Assembly: GCA_025174535.1 (NCBI GenBank)
Contig: JALBUN010000045.1
Location: 1-64,000 of the forward strand
DNA: 64,000 nucleotides
Source: Cantharellus purpuraceus
Lineage: Eukaryota; Basidiomycota; Agaricomycetes; Cantharellales; Hydnaceae
Reading direction: 5' to 3'
The notes beneath the pieces were generated by a model that saw nothing but the letters and a program-made list of their open reading frames with translations, did not search any database and had not been told where the DNA came from. The translations under genes were made by a program, and so were the position numbers. Positions 25,861 to 38,100 of this stretch are shown here, piece after piece; position 1 is the first letter of the stretch, and each line of letters starts with the position of its first letter.

Positions 25861-27131
25861 CCTTGTGTGAAATGTGAGTTACGACGAACGGTGTAAGCAA
25901 TAACCAGGAGCGTACTGGTATAAGGACTGCGTCCCATGGGGTTCATTTATAGAGTATGAGGGTGAGGGTGTCGCAGACCATGTACGTATTCTGGCCCGGG
26001 TGCAAGTATGACCATGAAATGTGTGTTCTAGATTATTCGTACGAAACTCACTTGTGACGTTCAATGGATAATGCGGATTGACTACTGCTACTCTGAGACA
26101 ATGGGGAATCTCTCTCCCCGCGAACCAGCTGGTCCCTGACGTTGTTGGAGGACATGGCGGTCTTCAAGAGCTTGCGGCGAGCAGTCATGGTGGGGGATCA
26201 CAGACAGACGATGAGGGTCAGAAGCCACATGCGTACCGTGGGAGTAGCTACCATGCAACAGAATTATCCGATGTCTAATTCGAGCTGGCGTTGTACGTGC
26301 ACCGCCTTGTCGATGATGCATTTGTATGAGAATGGTTTCATGGAACATCTTCAGCACCATGTAGTCGATCAGGTACATATACCACCGCTGACAAGACTAG
26401 TCTTGCTGACCAGGCCAACCAGAGTGTATTCCTTGGCACCCCATCAGATGACGGGCCAGAGTTCAACGTCAAGAAACGAAGTGCCAACGTGTAACGCGGG
26501 CACGGTTCCGAGTTAGCCACCTGACGCAGTTCGTAGAAGCTGGCGCTGCTATAGCCTCTCACGTTGTGACAGGAGATCATGATTCGGAATCAAGCTATTG
26601 AATATGCTTGATGTGTGCACTGATAACCGTTCGTTACAAGGCCCTGTGCACAAGCAGTAGACATAATTGATTGGCATCGTGGCAGTTGCATTATTGCCCT
26701 CATTGTCAGTGAAGTGCCGTAGTTGCTGCAGCAGAATGGCGTTCGAGACACGACAATGACATGAAATAAACATGCTGCCTAAGCGAGTGCTTATTCATAG
26801 ACCACATAGCATCGCAATTCCGATACATTACAATGAAATTAGAAGCAAACGGGTGTGCAAGGGATGAAAGGACAGTAAAGAAAGGGAGACGAATGGTGAA
26901 GACAAAATAGACATGGAAGGACGGTATCAGCTCCCAATCGACAGACCACCTCTCTGCCGTTGGTCCAAGCGTGCGGGGCTTCGTGTTGTGCATTACGGAC
27001 CCTCCTTGTCTAGTCTTCCAACAGTACATCCATCCCACTTCTCTACATCAACTCAACCTTGCCATGACCGTTTAATGCCTAATTCGACAGCTGACGCATC
27101 AGATTTGCAAGCTGCAGTGAAAATTGGCCCT
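25861..27131. other. No gene recognised
   Basis: Only short ORFs on both strands with no domain. Could hold the 5' exons of the preceding minus-strand membrane-protein gene, or a small gene I cannot resolve. Confidence 0.4.
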
Positions 27132-28115
27132 TTAGAAGAGTCGGACGGGCTTGCCCATCGTCGACTTTATGTGGAGCGACTTGACATTTTGCCAGTTCTT
27201 TTTCAAGAGCGACACGAGGAAGTTGATGCCTGAAAAGACCATACAATTAGCGTCAAAGGACACCGCATTTGGTAATAGTACGTACTGAGCATCACGTTTC
27301 CGAGGACCTGCTCATCAGTCATCTGGACATGGCCCACAGCAACACCCAAGCAGAGCACTTTCTTCAGCTGGAACTTGATCGTAGAGCGTACTTCAGTGAG
27401 CTTGTTCGTCAAGTCTTCTGAGGATGAGACGGGGGTAGGGAATTTGCCGGCTGAAAGGAGAGCAGTAACATAGGTTAACAAAGGGAACAGAATGCAAAAG
27501 ATGAAGCACACGCACCCTTTGACAAACCAGGCCCAAGGAGACGCGGGATCTGCTTAATGAGCGCCTCTGAAGCGAGGAAGGCGTCGTACTTCTTGGCAAG
27601 CTTCTTCACCAGCTTCTTGTTCTTGTTTAATCTGGTTGATACGGAAGTCAGCGTTCAGCACGAGAAGGATATCTTTGAAGCTAGTGTAACACCACGGTTA
27701 TGCGCACTCACTTTTTGAGGTCATCTACGGACATGTACTCTAGCTCGATTTGCTTTGCACGGTCGATATCGTGCGCATCTGCAAGAATACAGATGGACAT
27801 ACGGGGGCGCGGCACGTTGGGCAGCCTTGCCAGGGAAACAGGAGCGCCGGGTCAGCACGTAGCGTAAACAAAGTCACAAGCATGCAACACACTTGACTGT
27901 TCCGGAGAAACGCTTGTCACGCTGGGGGTCATAGTTTTTGAGGCCGATCTGGAGCTCAATGGTCTCGACAAAGTTACGCTTCTTGTCGCCATTGGCTTCG
28001 ACGAGCAGCTCCTTGATAGAACCCCGCACGCTTGACACTGAAAGCTTTGAGCTACCGAAGAAAAGAAAGAAGGTGTAAGAGTCAATTAGGAAGATACATG
28101 TGACACGAACCTCAT
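27132..28115 (-). CDS. RPL10A: 60S ribosomal protein L10a (uL1 family)
   Basis: Component of the L1 stalk of the large ribosomal subunit. The first coding exon is only 5 nt (ATGAG at 28115-28111). A 62-nt intron ends at 'cggtag', and exon 2 continues '[16 protein letters not shown]'. Then '[19 protein letters not shown]', '[17 protein letters not shown]', '[15 protein letters not shown]', '[17 protein letters not shown]', '[16 protein letters not shown]', '[21 protein letters not shown]' (written here within 20-residue limits as [17 protein letters not shown]) and '[18 protein letters not shown]', ending FSTOP-like 'VRLF' and TAA at 27134-27132. About 217 residues, the normal family length. 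Several introns interrupt it, as is usual for ribosomal-protein genes of this group. All expected blocks are present. Confidence 0.93.
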
Positions 28116-28189
28116 GCTTTGTCGTTAGCTTGTCGTGGTGTAGGTGGGTTTTTTGCAGAGATGATGTGACAAAAAATTAAAGTTGACGC

Positions 28190-28226
28190 CTTGAGTGTGT
28201 GACACTGTTTTAGCGTGACACTGTTT
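28190..28226. repeat. Short direct repeat 'gtgacactgtttt'
   Basis: Two copies of tgtgacactgtttta / cgtgacactgttttg in tandem just upstream of RPL10A on the minus strand. Too short to interpret; could be a promoter duplication. Confidence 0.5.
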
Positions 28227-28398
28227 TGACCCCACTGCCTGGCGCACGCCGATATGAGGCCCCACACACTCGCTCAGTGGTCGGCAGCAAGATTAACCCA
28301 ACTCATTATTCTGGCCCTGCATCGTCATGAAATGTATGGCCTTTATTGGACTAATTTCGGAGATGCGGTAGCTTGGATGAACACCCTCTGCTCATGAC

Positions 28399-28450
28399 AT
28401 GGTCTGTGCTGTAATGCGAGGTCTGTGCTGTAAGCCGAGGTCTGTGCGCT
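28399..28450. repeat. Three copies of ~17-18 bp repeat
   Basis: 'ggtctgtgctgtaa(t/g)(g/c)cga' occurs three times in a row with small differences. No associated function seen. Confidence 0.7.
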
Positions 28451-28470
28451 GGACTACTCCGAATCCTCAA

Positions 28471-28745
28471 TCACGCCTCCAGCTTCGCCGCAGTCATTTC
28501 AATCTTCTGATGTAAGTTCTCCTCTCCTTGATCTGTTTCACGTGCTTCAGGATAAGAAAATCTTCGAGGGTACTGATGGTGTAAGGTTCGTTTGAGTCGT
28601 TGCATAGCGTGCTGAGGCGTGTGCAGTATGGTACGTGAGTTGCTCTTTGACAGCCGTAGGGCATTCTGTGCTTCTTTTGCCCTGATGTCGGTGTCTGGGT
28701 CTTTGGGCCAAAGCTCTCTCGCCTGAAATGCATTGAACGGCCCAA
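28471..28745 (-). CDS. Possible small gene or 3' exon, unrecognised
   Basis: After an acceptor-like 'catttcag' at about 28728, one minus-strand frame gives a charged, helix-like 85-residue stretch ('ARELWPKDPDTDIRAKEAQ', later 'KIEMTAAKLEA' and a stop at 28473-28471). A second frame (28494-28745) also contains protein-like text ('STLEDFLILKHVKQIKERR'). This suggests either an intron I cannot place or chance. No family recognised. Confidence 0.3.
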
Positions 28746-31700
28746 GTCATGGACTTTTACTACAGTTTTCTATCCATCTTTTGGCCGTAGTCTGGATATC
28801 ACCACTGCCGATCGCATGTGTACAACGTTCTACCGTGCATCCACCTCCGTGATGAAGGTGGTAATTGTGGTACCCACCGACATATCGCCGGTGGTCCTTC
28901 TTATAGGCACTCATCACGTTGGCGAGTCGGAGACCGACATCGGAAATGATCGGAATTCAACCAATTGCATGTCGTCTTACTTTCCTCCGCACCCGAGGTC
29001 TTTTTCCCGAGTTGTTTGACGTTTGGCGATGGCGCCGTGCCTTCTATTTGATCCTTGGCAGAGATACAGAAGGCAATGTACCTGACCCCAATTGATTGCG
29101 TCAATCTGAACATCGGCACATGCACATAACGTGATTCATCGCATCCCACCCCATTCATGGCCCAGTAGGGTCCCACTAATCTCACTCGACCTCGGCAATG
29201 TTACATCTATATTGGATTTCGAACTTCAGCCGAGTCATGTAACTAGTGGAGGAGCAGTTCACCCGCAACTGCATCCATAACGCCTTAGAAGTCCCGTACG
29301 AATGCACCCGCAACAGTAGTATAAACGATTAAACCTCTCGGCTGCCAACAGTTTTTGCGTCGGATCAAAAGACACTTGGGCTCTTTCCTCCCGGCCAACA
29401 TTCTTTATCACAACGGAATCCCTGGATTGCGGGCCCAGAACGGAAGACTTTCCACTGGATCACACCCGCCGCCTTGTACAGCCCTCAATCGGTGTGGATT
29501 ACACGCACCACGGTACGTCTCACTCAGAGGCACGATGTGTCAATCTCTGTGTTAATCTGGCGGAACGATCAATCAAATTTGTGTGCTTCTGTCGGATCAT
29601 CTCTTCTCGTGGCTCTTCTCGGTTAATCCGAGGACAGAGTGCACAGCGGAAGCATTATTGCACATGTGTTCTCTCTGGTCAATGCTCCCGGGGGATCAGA
29701 ACCAATAGATAGCCAGCACGCGTGAGTACTGGGGAAATGAGAAGCACGATCCTTGTAGAAATGACCAAGCTGAATCGTATTCGCGGTTATTTCCGCAGTA
29801 CGTACGTACAACGGAAACTAGCGGACAAGATGCGTGGCGTGAGTTCTACCGTCCGACCTCGCGTGTTGTGCATCGAAACTTTATGTGGTTGCACGCGTCG
29901 TCGGGGGAATGACCCCGCAGACTCTGTCTCGACGTGCCATGCAGGGCTTGAGTCGTTCATTGTCCGGCGACTAATTTGCTGGTAGCGTGGGTGTGATCGA
30001 CAGGGTCCTTCCATTCTCACCGCTCCCTGCGCAACGGGATGCTCATCGCATTTGGCAGGTTTGATCGGTCCCAGGCGGTGAGTCTCGCGTGGCTTTCCGT
30101 GCCGGACGCGGAGTGCGATGACAGCTGCCCCGCACAATCTTGCCGAGTGTCTCGCTGGGTGTTTGGGTACTACTTGAGCAGCACTATCTCGACCACATGG
30201 GCTACATCACTTGCACGCACATGTGCGTCCACCAGGCAAACGGTACGCAACGATCATGTCTTTTGCTGTGTGCTTGACGTGTATCTTTTCACTCTTGATT
30301 CAACACAATGTCTTCCATATTTGAAAGTTTTCACGGACTGCTCGGCCTCAGACGGCGGCCACCACGCCTGGTTTCGACAGGACATGTACCTGGCTTATTT
30401 CGAGGCCGTGCCTCGCGCACAACTGCATCAATCTCCCAGTTGGACTGGCCAAAACCAACTTTAAGCGAGCGATTGTGGTTGGACTAGTGGGCTCGTCCAC
30501 ATACGTTGCGTGCGGGCGCCCTCCCCCTGCCGCATCGTCTGCCAGTGGCTGCCATTACACACGCCTCATGCCTCGCGTTTCACGATTCCATTCACCCAAG
30601 CCATGCGGTGCCAGACTTCGTCTCATGGCTTGCACACAAAACACACATGCATTATTACGGTCCGGGACCCACCCGGCGCCCATCGCTACTGGACGCCCGG
30701 TGCCCGTCGGTGCATCCGCGGAGGCGCCGCAAGCGCTTCTCACTACATATGTGGCAAGCGTAGGCTTGCGCTCCAGGCACAGAGCATGTATACGGCGAGG
30801 CCTTCGTGGGTGCTCAAACCCCGAAAGCGGAGGACGCTCCCCTGACTGGCTGTCGTTATCTCCATATACATGTGGCGCTCGACGCGTGCGACAGCATGCC
30901 GGTGACTACTGATAATCATGGCGTTTAAGGTGTTCAAGGAAGATACCCCCGCAGTGGTCTTCCTCGGTAGCGCCTTCCAGTGGCACTGTCTTCTCTCCCC
31001 GGCGAAAAAGGACACGAGTGCATAGGTCCCGACGGCAATCTACCAGACGTGCCTTCGCAAATACCGCCTTGATGTTGCAGAAACGCCCATGCATGGTCGC
31101 TGGTGCATGATCACCAACCCAGATTGATTCATAGATGAACTCACGGACATCGTGCCCGGGGCGGTGCAAGTACAATGTCGCACCTAGGCACAGTACTCAA
31201 ATGGCTTGTACACGAACGCGCTCCGCGGGGCCGGTCGAGTTCTGAGCTCCATCGCACCAAATGCTGGCTAGCGCCGGCTCTCGCGCTCGTATTGACAAAC
31301 GATTCCGTGAGCCAGCGGAGAAGATGGCCCGGGCACGGACTTGTACACATGCCCCTTGTTGTGGATGCATGCAAGACTCGCTATTGGTGCGGCTCTACTC
31401 CTTTGAGTGCGTATCCTGCTCCGAGGCCGCGGCCGGTTTTAAGAGGGATTACTATCTTTGTCAACTCGTCGCTAATAATGATTGATTATATTGCGGGGAT
31501 CAGGGGTGTACTTAGGGCATGGAGAGGTGAACTCAGGGGTGAATAGCTCGGGAATGACGACACGGCTTAGTCGAGCTGAGGAGCGGAACCGTCGAGTGAG
31601 AGAGGATATGGGTACAAATGTCCGTGAAGCGGTGCGTGTTGCGGGGTGATAGTGGCGTCGAAATCAACGGGGGTGGCGTCTTCCATCATGCCTGTTGCGT

Positions 31701-31863
31701 GGCGTGTTACTCTCCCACGAACCCTGTGGAAAGGTATACGGACACGCGAAACCCGCTGGGGGAAATAAATGTGGGGAGGTGGGGGATATGCAGCCTCATT
31801 TCCCATATTTATTGAATGCTGTTTCCCGCGGGGCCGATGCGGTCATGCAGCGGGAGAGGGGTC
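28746..31863. other. 3.1 kb with no recognised gene
   Basis: GC-rich, CpG-rich sequence with many overlapping short ORFs on both strands and no domain, intron series or repeat of note. The longest (30475-30912, plus, 145 codons) is Arg/Cys/His-rich as expected for out-of-frame GC-rich DNA. Could contain lineage-specific or decayed genes. Confidence 0.4.
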
Positions 31864-31865
31864 GC

Positions 31866-32193
31866 TTGGTGGTCATTGTCAGGTATCTCGGGTGCAGGGA
31901 CGACGCGCACAGATGCAGGGATGGTGGCCTGCTGGGAAGGGCGGCGATTATCCTAATGTAGCTCCTCCGTGATAGGAAGGGTAGATCTGTGCGATTATTG
32001 TTCGTTTGTTGGGGGGGAGGCTGATGGCTTGGTGGTCATTGTCAGGTATCTCGGGTGCAGGGACGACGCGCGGACAGATGCAGGGATGGTGGCCTGCTGG
32101 GAAGGGCGGCGATTATCCTAATGTAGCTCCTCCGTGATAGGAAGGGTAGATCTGTGCGATTATTGTTCGTTTGTTGGGGGGGAGGCTGATGGC
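31866..32193. repeat. Near-perfect tandem duplication, ~164-bp unit
   Basis: 'cttggtggtcattgtcaggt' through 'gttgggggggaggctgatgg' occurs twice back to back (about 31866-32028 and 32029-32193). The copies differ by a 2-nt indel (cgcgcacag / cgcgcggacag), so the duplication is recent. Shadow ORFs run across it. A third shortened 'gaggggggga' follows. Confidence 0.9.
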
Positions 32194-33735
32194 TTGATTT
32201 GTCTTGGCGAGGGGGGGAGGGACTGATATGTGGCGCACAATTGTGTGGATTTCATTTACGGAGAGGAGACCCGTTGAGAACTCGGGAAAGTGGCTTAATA
32301 TATTGTTTATGTTCTACTAATGAGACAAGGGTTGTGCTAGCAAGTGTTGTCATCTGCAAGGGGGTGGTGTGACATGGGCAGTTCGCCCCCCGGGGGCACC
32401 AGAGTGAAGTGGGGGGGACATTGACTGATGGTTTGAGAGAATATTCCCCTCCTCTTCTGAAGGCAGTTGTTTGTGAGACAGGCATCACATGCTGGCAGTG
32501 GCACAAGCGAGCCATTGGTGGTATAAAACCCCTCAATCAGCCCGGTCTGCACTCTCAACACATCTTGCATCTCGACATGTAAGGAGGGAGACCGCACGCA
32601 GCTCTGCCCTGGCACTCAGGGGCGCAAGCGAATCGTTGTGGGGATACAAAAACCCCGTTCCCCATCGACAGATCTACGGAAACGTGCCCTGGACCACACA
32701 TTGTGGGGACAGCGGAGAGGTGATCACGCTGATGGAGGGATTATTCCGGGATACATGGCCGTGTCGGTGAGTGTGAGTGAGTGATCGTTGGCCGCGGCAT
32801 GGAACGAGGAGAAGAAAGCATGTTACCGCTTCTCTGATCGTACACTATGCAGTGCCCAGCAGAATGAGCACAAGAACAGGTCAAGGCCCCAGCTCACCCT
32901 GGGAAGGGCGGAATCCCAACTTCCGAACCGCATGTACCACAGTGGACCGTGGAACCAGCGGGGTAGATGTTGGGAATCTGTTGTCGCTGGGTTAATGGTG
33001 ACCTTCGATGTGTGGAGGTATTGATTATACACGAGCTTGCTTCTGTAAACGGGTGAATGACACGCGATGCGTAGGGGGATGGCGGTTTGCTCTCTGCCTG
33101 TGCGTGCATACCGCTCCCGTCATGGCCATCCCATGTACCTAGTAAGGAATGAGCGCGTGATGTCCGGCTGCGGCCGATACGGTAGACTAGAAGATGAAGA
33201 GGATGGGCGTAGACGATGTTGGAACGCCGAGGGCAGATAGGGTGTAAGGCGGGAAGAAGAGTGAGTGTTCTGAATGAATAGGAGTGCGATATACCACCCT
33301 ACTTCTCGCCTTCCAGATGACGAACCCTGGAGCTGCTTCCTCGCGGATTCCCCCTTGTCGTTCGCTGTGGCGTCTTCCTCCATCGGATTTCATGTGCACC
33401 TCTCCCTTATCATCTTGGCCGGGTTGTTCCCTTGGCTACCTTCCATACCTGATGCCCCCATTCCCCCATCACTGGGTTCACATTTCAACCCCAGAATTCA
33501 GGACTCAGATTGTATTGCCGATCCCGTCGTGTACGCTGCACGTCCCCACTAGGCGGAGTCGTCGAAACCCCGACTGACTCCGCACTCCGCGCGCCTATCC
33601 ACCGACATTGACACCGCCTCTCGTGCCATCTGCCCAAAAAAGGCGCACGAGAAGCACACACACACGACACACTACACCACAGTTGTGCCATCGGTTTGCG
33701 ATTCCGATTACCGTCACGTCCCCGTCGTCATCAGC
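32194..33735. other. No gene recognised
   Basis: Short ORFs only. A TATA-like 'ggtataaaaccc' lies at 32520 but is followed by a two-codon ORF, so it marks no gene I can see. The last few hundred bases are the promoter side of the TMA22 gene. Confidence 0.4.
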
Positions 33736-34720
33736 ATGCCGCGCCGCCGGAATGTGAATCAGCGCATGCAGCAGAGGGCTGGTGCGTCGTCAGAGGAGGC
33801 GGCTGCGTCAAAAGTAGACGAAGAGCCACACGAGGAGCAGGAGGGCGAGCCCAGCGAACGTCAACATGCCCCCGAACACGACGTTGACACTGAGGACGGT
33901 GCTGCGGCAACGCCGGATGCGCCGGGTGCGCCAGAGACAAAGGCACGTCCCCCGCTGCAAGTGTTGTATTGTGAAGGTGCGGATTGGATTGACTGGGCTA
34001 TCTACTGTGACTAATACACCCTGGCACACAGTCTGCAGCTTCCCCCCCGAGTATTGCGAGTTTGGCACACATCCGACGCGATGCAAGAGCTGGCTGGAGG
34101 GTGCACATCCAGCGCTGCACGAGCGATACTACAGCCAAGGTGGGGTCATTGGATCGCGCGGCTAGACTCACACGGGTATTTGCAGATGCGCTGACGTCCA
34201 AGGCGGGGGCGCTGACACCCGCCGCTGCGCAAAAGCTGGCGCAGGACGCGAAGAAGAAGGAGGCCAAGGCAGAGGCCAAGGCCGAAAACGAGGCCAAGAA
34301 ACGCAAGGCTGCCAAGGCAAGTGGCGGTGGGGCATGGGACCACAGAGCTGATCCGCCGACTGCGTCTAGGTCACGATCAAACGCATTGAGCGCAACAAGC
34401 GGAAGCACATCACCGCCATCCACGGGCTGGAGGCGTTTGGCGTGGATCTGCGTGCGGCCGCCAAGGCGCTGGCGCGTGCGTTTGCCACGGGTGCCAGTGT
34501 GGCCAGGAATGCGGCGGGGCAGGTGAGACGGGCCGCGACGGGGCGGAGTGGCGATGATGCTGACGCTGTGCAGGACGAGATTGTGGTGCAGGGGGACGTG
34601 AGCCAGGAGGTGGAGGAGATGCTGGAGCGGGGGGGCGGTGCGCTGGGGGACGGGATCGGGGGCAAGACGGGGGAGGGGGAGGTGGTGCGGCAGGAGGTGA
34701 AGGGGAAGAAGGGGGAGTAG
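33736..34720 (+). CDS. TMA22: TMA22 / DENR, translation machinery-associated protein
   Basis: Partner of MCT-1/TMA20 in ribosome recycling and reinitiation. Exons are 33736-33976, 34032-34139, 34186-34316, 34370-34522 and 34574-34720. They sum to 780 nt, giving a 259-residue protein in frame throughout. An acidic, Glu/Ala-rich N-terminal extension precedes the conserved zinc-like block ('VLYCEVCSFPPEYCEFG', Cys spacing as in the family, then 'CKSWLEGAHP'). An Ala/Lys-rich helix follows ('AKAEAKAENEAKKRKAAK'), then the SUI1 domain 'VTIKRIERNKRKHITAIHG', 'LEAFGVDLRAAAKALARAFA' and 'DEIVVQGDVSQEVEEML', and a Lys/Gly tail. The start at 33736 matches the short leader; an in-frame ATG at 33685 exists. 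One intron is GC-AG, and another is 51 nt, stop-free and frame-neutral. Confidence 0.9.
34317..34369 (+). other. GC-AG intron in TMA22
   Basis: Donor GCAAGT after ...GCCAAG and acceptor tctag before GTCACGATC. Removing these 53 nt joins the Lys-rich helix to 'VTIKRIERNK' of the SUI1 domain in the correct frame. No GT donor nearby gives this join. GC-AG introns are a known minor class of U2 introns. Confidence 0.85.
34523..34573 (+). other. 51-nt stop-free, frame-neutral intron in TMA22
   Basis: gtgaga...tgtgcag, 51 nt and open in the reading frame. Retaining it would add 17 Arg/Ala/Asp-rich residues inside the SUI1 domain just before 'DEIVVQGDV'. The family has no insertion there, so I treat it as an intron. 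Confidence 0.75.
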
Positions 34721-35032
34721 GTCGCGTAGTGACTAGGCAGCCGTTGGGTAATAGACGACGTTGCGTGCAAGTGCGCTGTGGGCGCGCTCGTGCCTGCGGG
34801 GAGTGCGCGCCGAAGGCCGGAGGAGCGGATCACGGTGGGGGACCGGGGACGTGGCGGAGTCAGTGGATGGACGCGCGTGTTCGGGGTCCTTGGTAGGAGA
34901 GAAGAGACGCCCGGGGATATAAACGAGAGGCGGTGCGTGGAATGTGCCGGTTAGCGGCCAGCAAAGACCGCGCGCATCTGAACATTACTTATACTCTCTC
35001 TCTCCTCCTCCACTCTCTGTCCCCCCATCATC

Positions 35033-36423
35033 ATGTCTTCTCTCTTTGAACATCCCCACCTCCACCACTTTTCCGTCCTCCCTCCCGTACAGCAGCAGCA
35101 GCACCCTCCTCCCTCCCTCCCTCCCTCCCCGCCCCAACTCCCCGCCGACCCCAAGAAACGCCATGCCTGTCCCACCTGCGCTCGCGCCTTCACCACCTCT
35201 GGCCATCTTGCACGCCACATCCGCGTACACACCGGCGAGCGCAACCACAAGTGTCCCTTTCCCGGCTGCGAGACCCGCTGCTCTCGCCAGGACAATCTCC
35301 AGCAGCAGTCAGTGTCCCCCCACACCCTCTCTCTCACACCCCCTGCTCACCCCGCTCTAGCTACCGCATCCACCTCTCTCCCGGCTCCCGCCGCACCTCC
35401 TCTGCCCGTGCACGTGCAGACGCCAAGAAAAAATCGGCCCTCTCCTCCTCCACCACCGCCCCCTCGCCCCCCGCCCCCTCCCGCGCCGCACGTCCCGCCG
35501 CCGTGCCCTCCGCGCCCCACGCCGACGATGCGCCTGACAGCCCGCCCCCCCTCGCCCGTGCCACTGTCCTCCCCGCCTCGCGCCCACTCCTCGCGCACCC
35601 GCATGCCGCCCATGCGCGCTCGCACTCGTCTGCGTCCGCCTCGGCGTCTGCGTCCAGCTCCAGCGCAAGCTCGCCCCACTCCTCCTACGCCTCCGCCAGC
35701 GGCAGTCCCCAGCAGCTGCCCTCCTCCGGCACCGGCACCACCAGCGCGAGTCCCTTTATGAACGTCCTCGGTCTCTCCCACGAACGCACACATTCTCCCC
35801 ATGCAACGGGCAGCGCCTCCGGTGCGCCGGCCGACTTTGGTTATGCGGACATGTATCAGCATCGCGCGCTTAGCGGCGACGCCTATCCGCTTGCCGGCTC
35901 TTCGTCCTCCTTTGGCACATCCACCCACGGCTCGCTCCAGCAACATCACCAGCCCACTCACCAGCCCACCCACCAGCATAGCCACCACCAGCAGCAGAAT
36001 CACCAACACCATCCCTCCCAACACCCGTCTCTTCCCGTCCTTCCCCCTATACACGCCCTCCAACCACAAAGCAGACACAACGGTTCCCACGCGACGGCCT
36101 CTGCCGACGCTTTCTCCATGAGCCTCGGCCTTGGCCGCATGCCGCAGCACCCTGGCCCCTACCCCTCCTATGACAGCTCCAGTTCGAATAGCACCAGTAC
36201 AGGCAGTGGCAACGGCGCCAGCACGGCCACCGCTTCGTGGAGCCACTCGCCAGACACAGGGGCATCCTATTCCACCGCCGGCTCGTCCAACTGGTGGGGC
36301 AACGTCGGCGTGGGCGTCGGCGGCATGGGCGGTGTAGGTGGCATGGGAGGTGTTGGCATGAATGGGGTGGGCGTGGGTGTCGGTGCCGGGCGGGCGTACG
36401 CGTCGCCATTTGGCGCCAGCTAG
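35033..36423 (+). CDS. C2H2 zinc-finger regulator, NRG1-type
   Basis: Two exons (35033-35307 and 35361-36423, intron gtcagtg...ctctag) make 445 residues. Near residues 42-95 there are two C2H2 fingers. The first is 'CPTCARAFTTSGHLARHIRVH'-like (C-x2-C-x12-H-x3-H). The second is 'CPFPGCETRCSRQDNLQQ' with its two histidines completed across the intron (H-Y-R-I-H). The TTSGHLARH and SR.DN..QHYR signatures match the NRG1/NRG2-type glucose repressors of yeasts. The rest is low complexity: poly-Pro, long Ser/Ala tracts, a Gln/His-rich block (about residues 285-320) and a C-terminal Gly-Val-Gly-Met repeat. The promoter side has a TATA-like gatataaacg (about 34916) and a CT-rich tract before the ATG. 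It sits 312 bp downstream of TMA22, same strand. Targets cannot be inferred. Confidence 0.85.
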
Positions 36424-38100
36424 ACAGACCCCTCCTTTGGTGGTCATTAGATGATCTCTCTCTCCGTTGATGTGTCGCTCTCGGTTGGATTTGGATCTCG
36501 GATATTACTCGTGCTTGTAGTAATCCCCCCTCCCCCGGTCTTATCTTGTCAAATTTTTTTTTTTTTAATGCACATGATCTACTTTCACCCCCTCCTCTTG
36601 CCTGGCATATTCCTCTCCTAGTCCGTCTAATCTGTTAGCCATAGTCACGCGTTGGGTTGTACGAGTAACATGCGCGTAGTAGTAATTAATCGTCGTATTT
36701 CCCATTGGCGTGTCCACATTTGAGTCTGCGGTGGAGCGTGCAGATCCATCTCTCTATTCAGCACAACCTAGGCTCGAACGGGGCAACTCGGTGCTTGAGC
36801 ATTATAAATTTTTGAAAGAAGAGAACAAAAAAAATATTTAGTGCGTAAAGGAATTGGCACTAGACTTGACAAAGCAAAGCGGAACGGCTAAAAATACAAG
36901 AATGCCTGCGTTTGAGGGGGGCGCCGCTAGGCAAAAAAGGTCAAAGAGTATTTGGGGGAGGGAGCAGTGGGTGATGAGCCTGGTATACCTTGGCGTCCGT
37001 GGCCTCGCGCTTTGGTAGCATCAACGAAACAACTCTGTTTTGTTCTCATCATGATTTCATGTGTTTTTTTTTTGGGGGGGGGAGGGGCGTTGCGTCCAAA
37101 CCCGGCACCCTCAAACGCAATTACACGCGAAACTTTGGTGAAAAAATGAAAATCAAATCAAAAAGGACGCGGGGAAGGTGCATGATCCCCGGGGCTTAGT
37201 CGTGCACGCGACCGTTGCGTGTGTCGCGCGTCTTTTTGTCACGGGTGCACTGCCGTGCTGCCATTGCCATTGTGTGCCGCCCCCGCGCGTGTGTGTCTAT
37301 TCTACTTGTTCGTTAATAGCCTTGAGGCCTAGGATCAACTCCAAGCCGCTTTTTTGTCATCCATCATCCCATCTGTATCATCTATTGTTATCCCATTATA
37401 TTCATCTCATCGTGCATGTTTTATCGGATTCATGCGGGGGGGGGGTGCAACTGACACGAGCGGAGCAAAATGTTAATGCCATTACATGACAAGGGTGGGG
37501 CTGTGCACTTTGTCGAGGGGGGGGGGAATCTGCGTCCGTTTCCCTCGCTCCCACGGAAGTGAATCGACGGGGAGCTCGGTCGTGGACGGTACAGCAATAG
37601 GGGGGCAGAACACAGAAACATGAGGAAAGGAATCATGCAGTGACAAGTACACGCTGACACGGGCAGCAATAAGCAAAAAAGTTCTAGTAAAGTGCTGCCA
37701 TGGTGATGATGGGAGGCTCAAGGATATTTTGGTCGGTCCTTGTTCCTTTTGATGTGAGCAAGATGGTATGAAATAGACTAGCGTAATGTGGTGAATATGT
37801 GTTATTTCTCCTATTAGTCTTCTTTAAAAAATGAGTTTGATGAACGTCGAGTCGTAGCGGGGCCCAGCTGCTGGTAAGTGCAAATCTCGCCCCCAATCGA
37901 GACGACTCTTAGCACGGCGTTGACAAAATTAATGACCGAGCGAAATGATGGAAGCATCAGCGGTGTAAACGCCTGTGTAAACACCCATTAGTCACCTTAC
38001 ACTCTGGTTTACTAATGCTGGCGTCAGCCTCATTGTCCTCTCGGTGACAAAGCCCCAGATTCAGCGGTTGGTGAATCTCTCCCCCCCTGATCGAGCAAGC
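36424..38100. other. Intergenic with homopolymer G and T tracts
   Basis: No gene recognised. Notable are runs of T then G at about 37063-37087, G9 at about 37435-37444, and G10 at about 37516-37525. Short ORFs are present only by chance. The first part is the 3' flank of the zinc-finger gene. Confidence 0.55.

Noticed and set aside
30475..31546. Overlapping GC-rich ORFs of 110-145 codons
   Set aside because: Several overlap on both strands with no conserved element; no basis to choose any as a gene.
35347..36447. 366-codon minus-strand ORF opposite the zinc-finger gene
   Set aside because: Low-complexity Gly/Arg/Ala reading of the Ser/Ala/Pro-rich coding strand; the plus-strand frame contains intact C2H2 fingers joined across an intron.
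36770..36830. tRNA-like B-box (ggctcgaac) at 36772
   Set aside because: No matching A box, acceptor stem or cloverleaf could be built around it.
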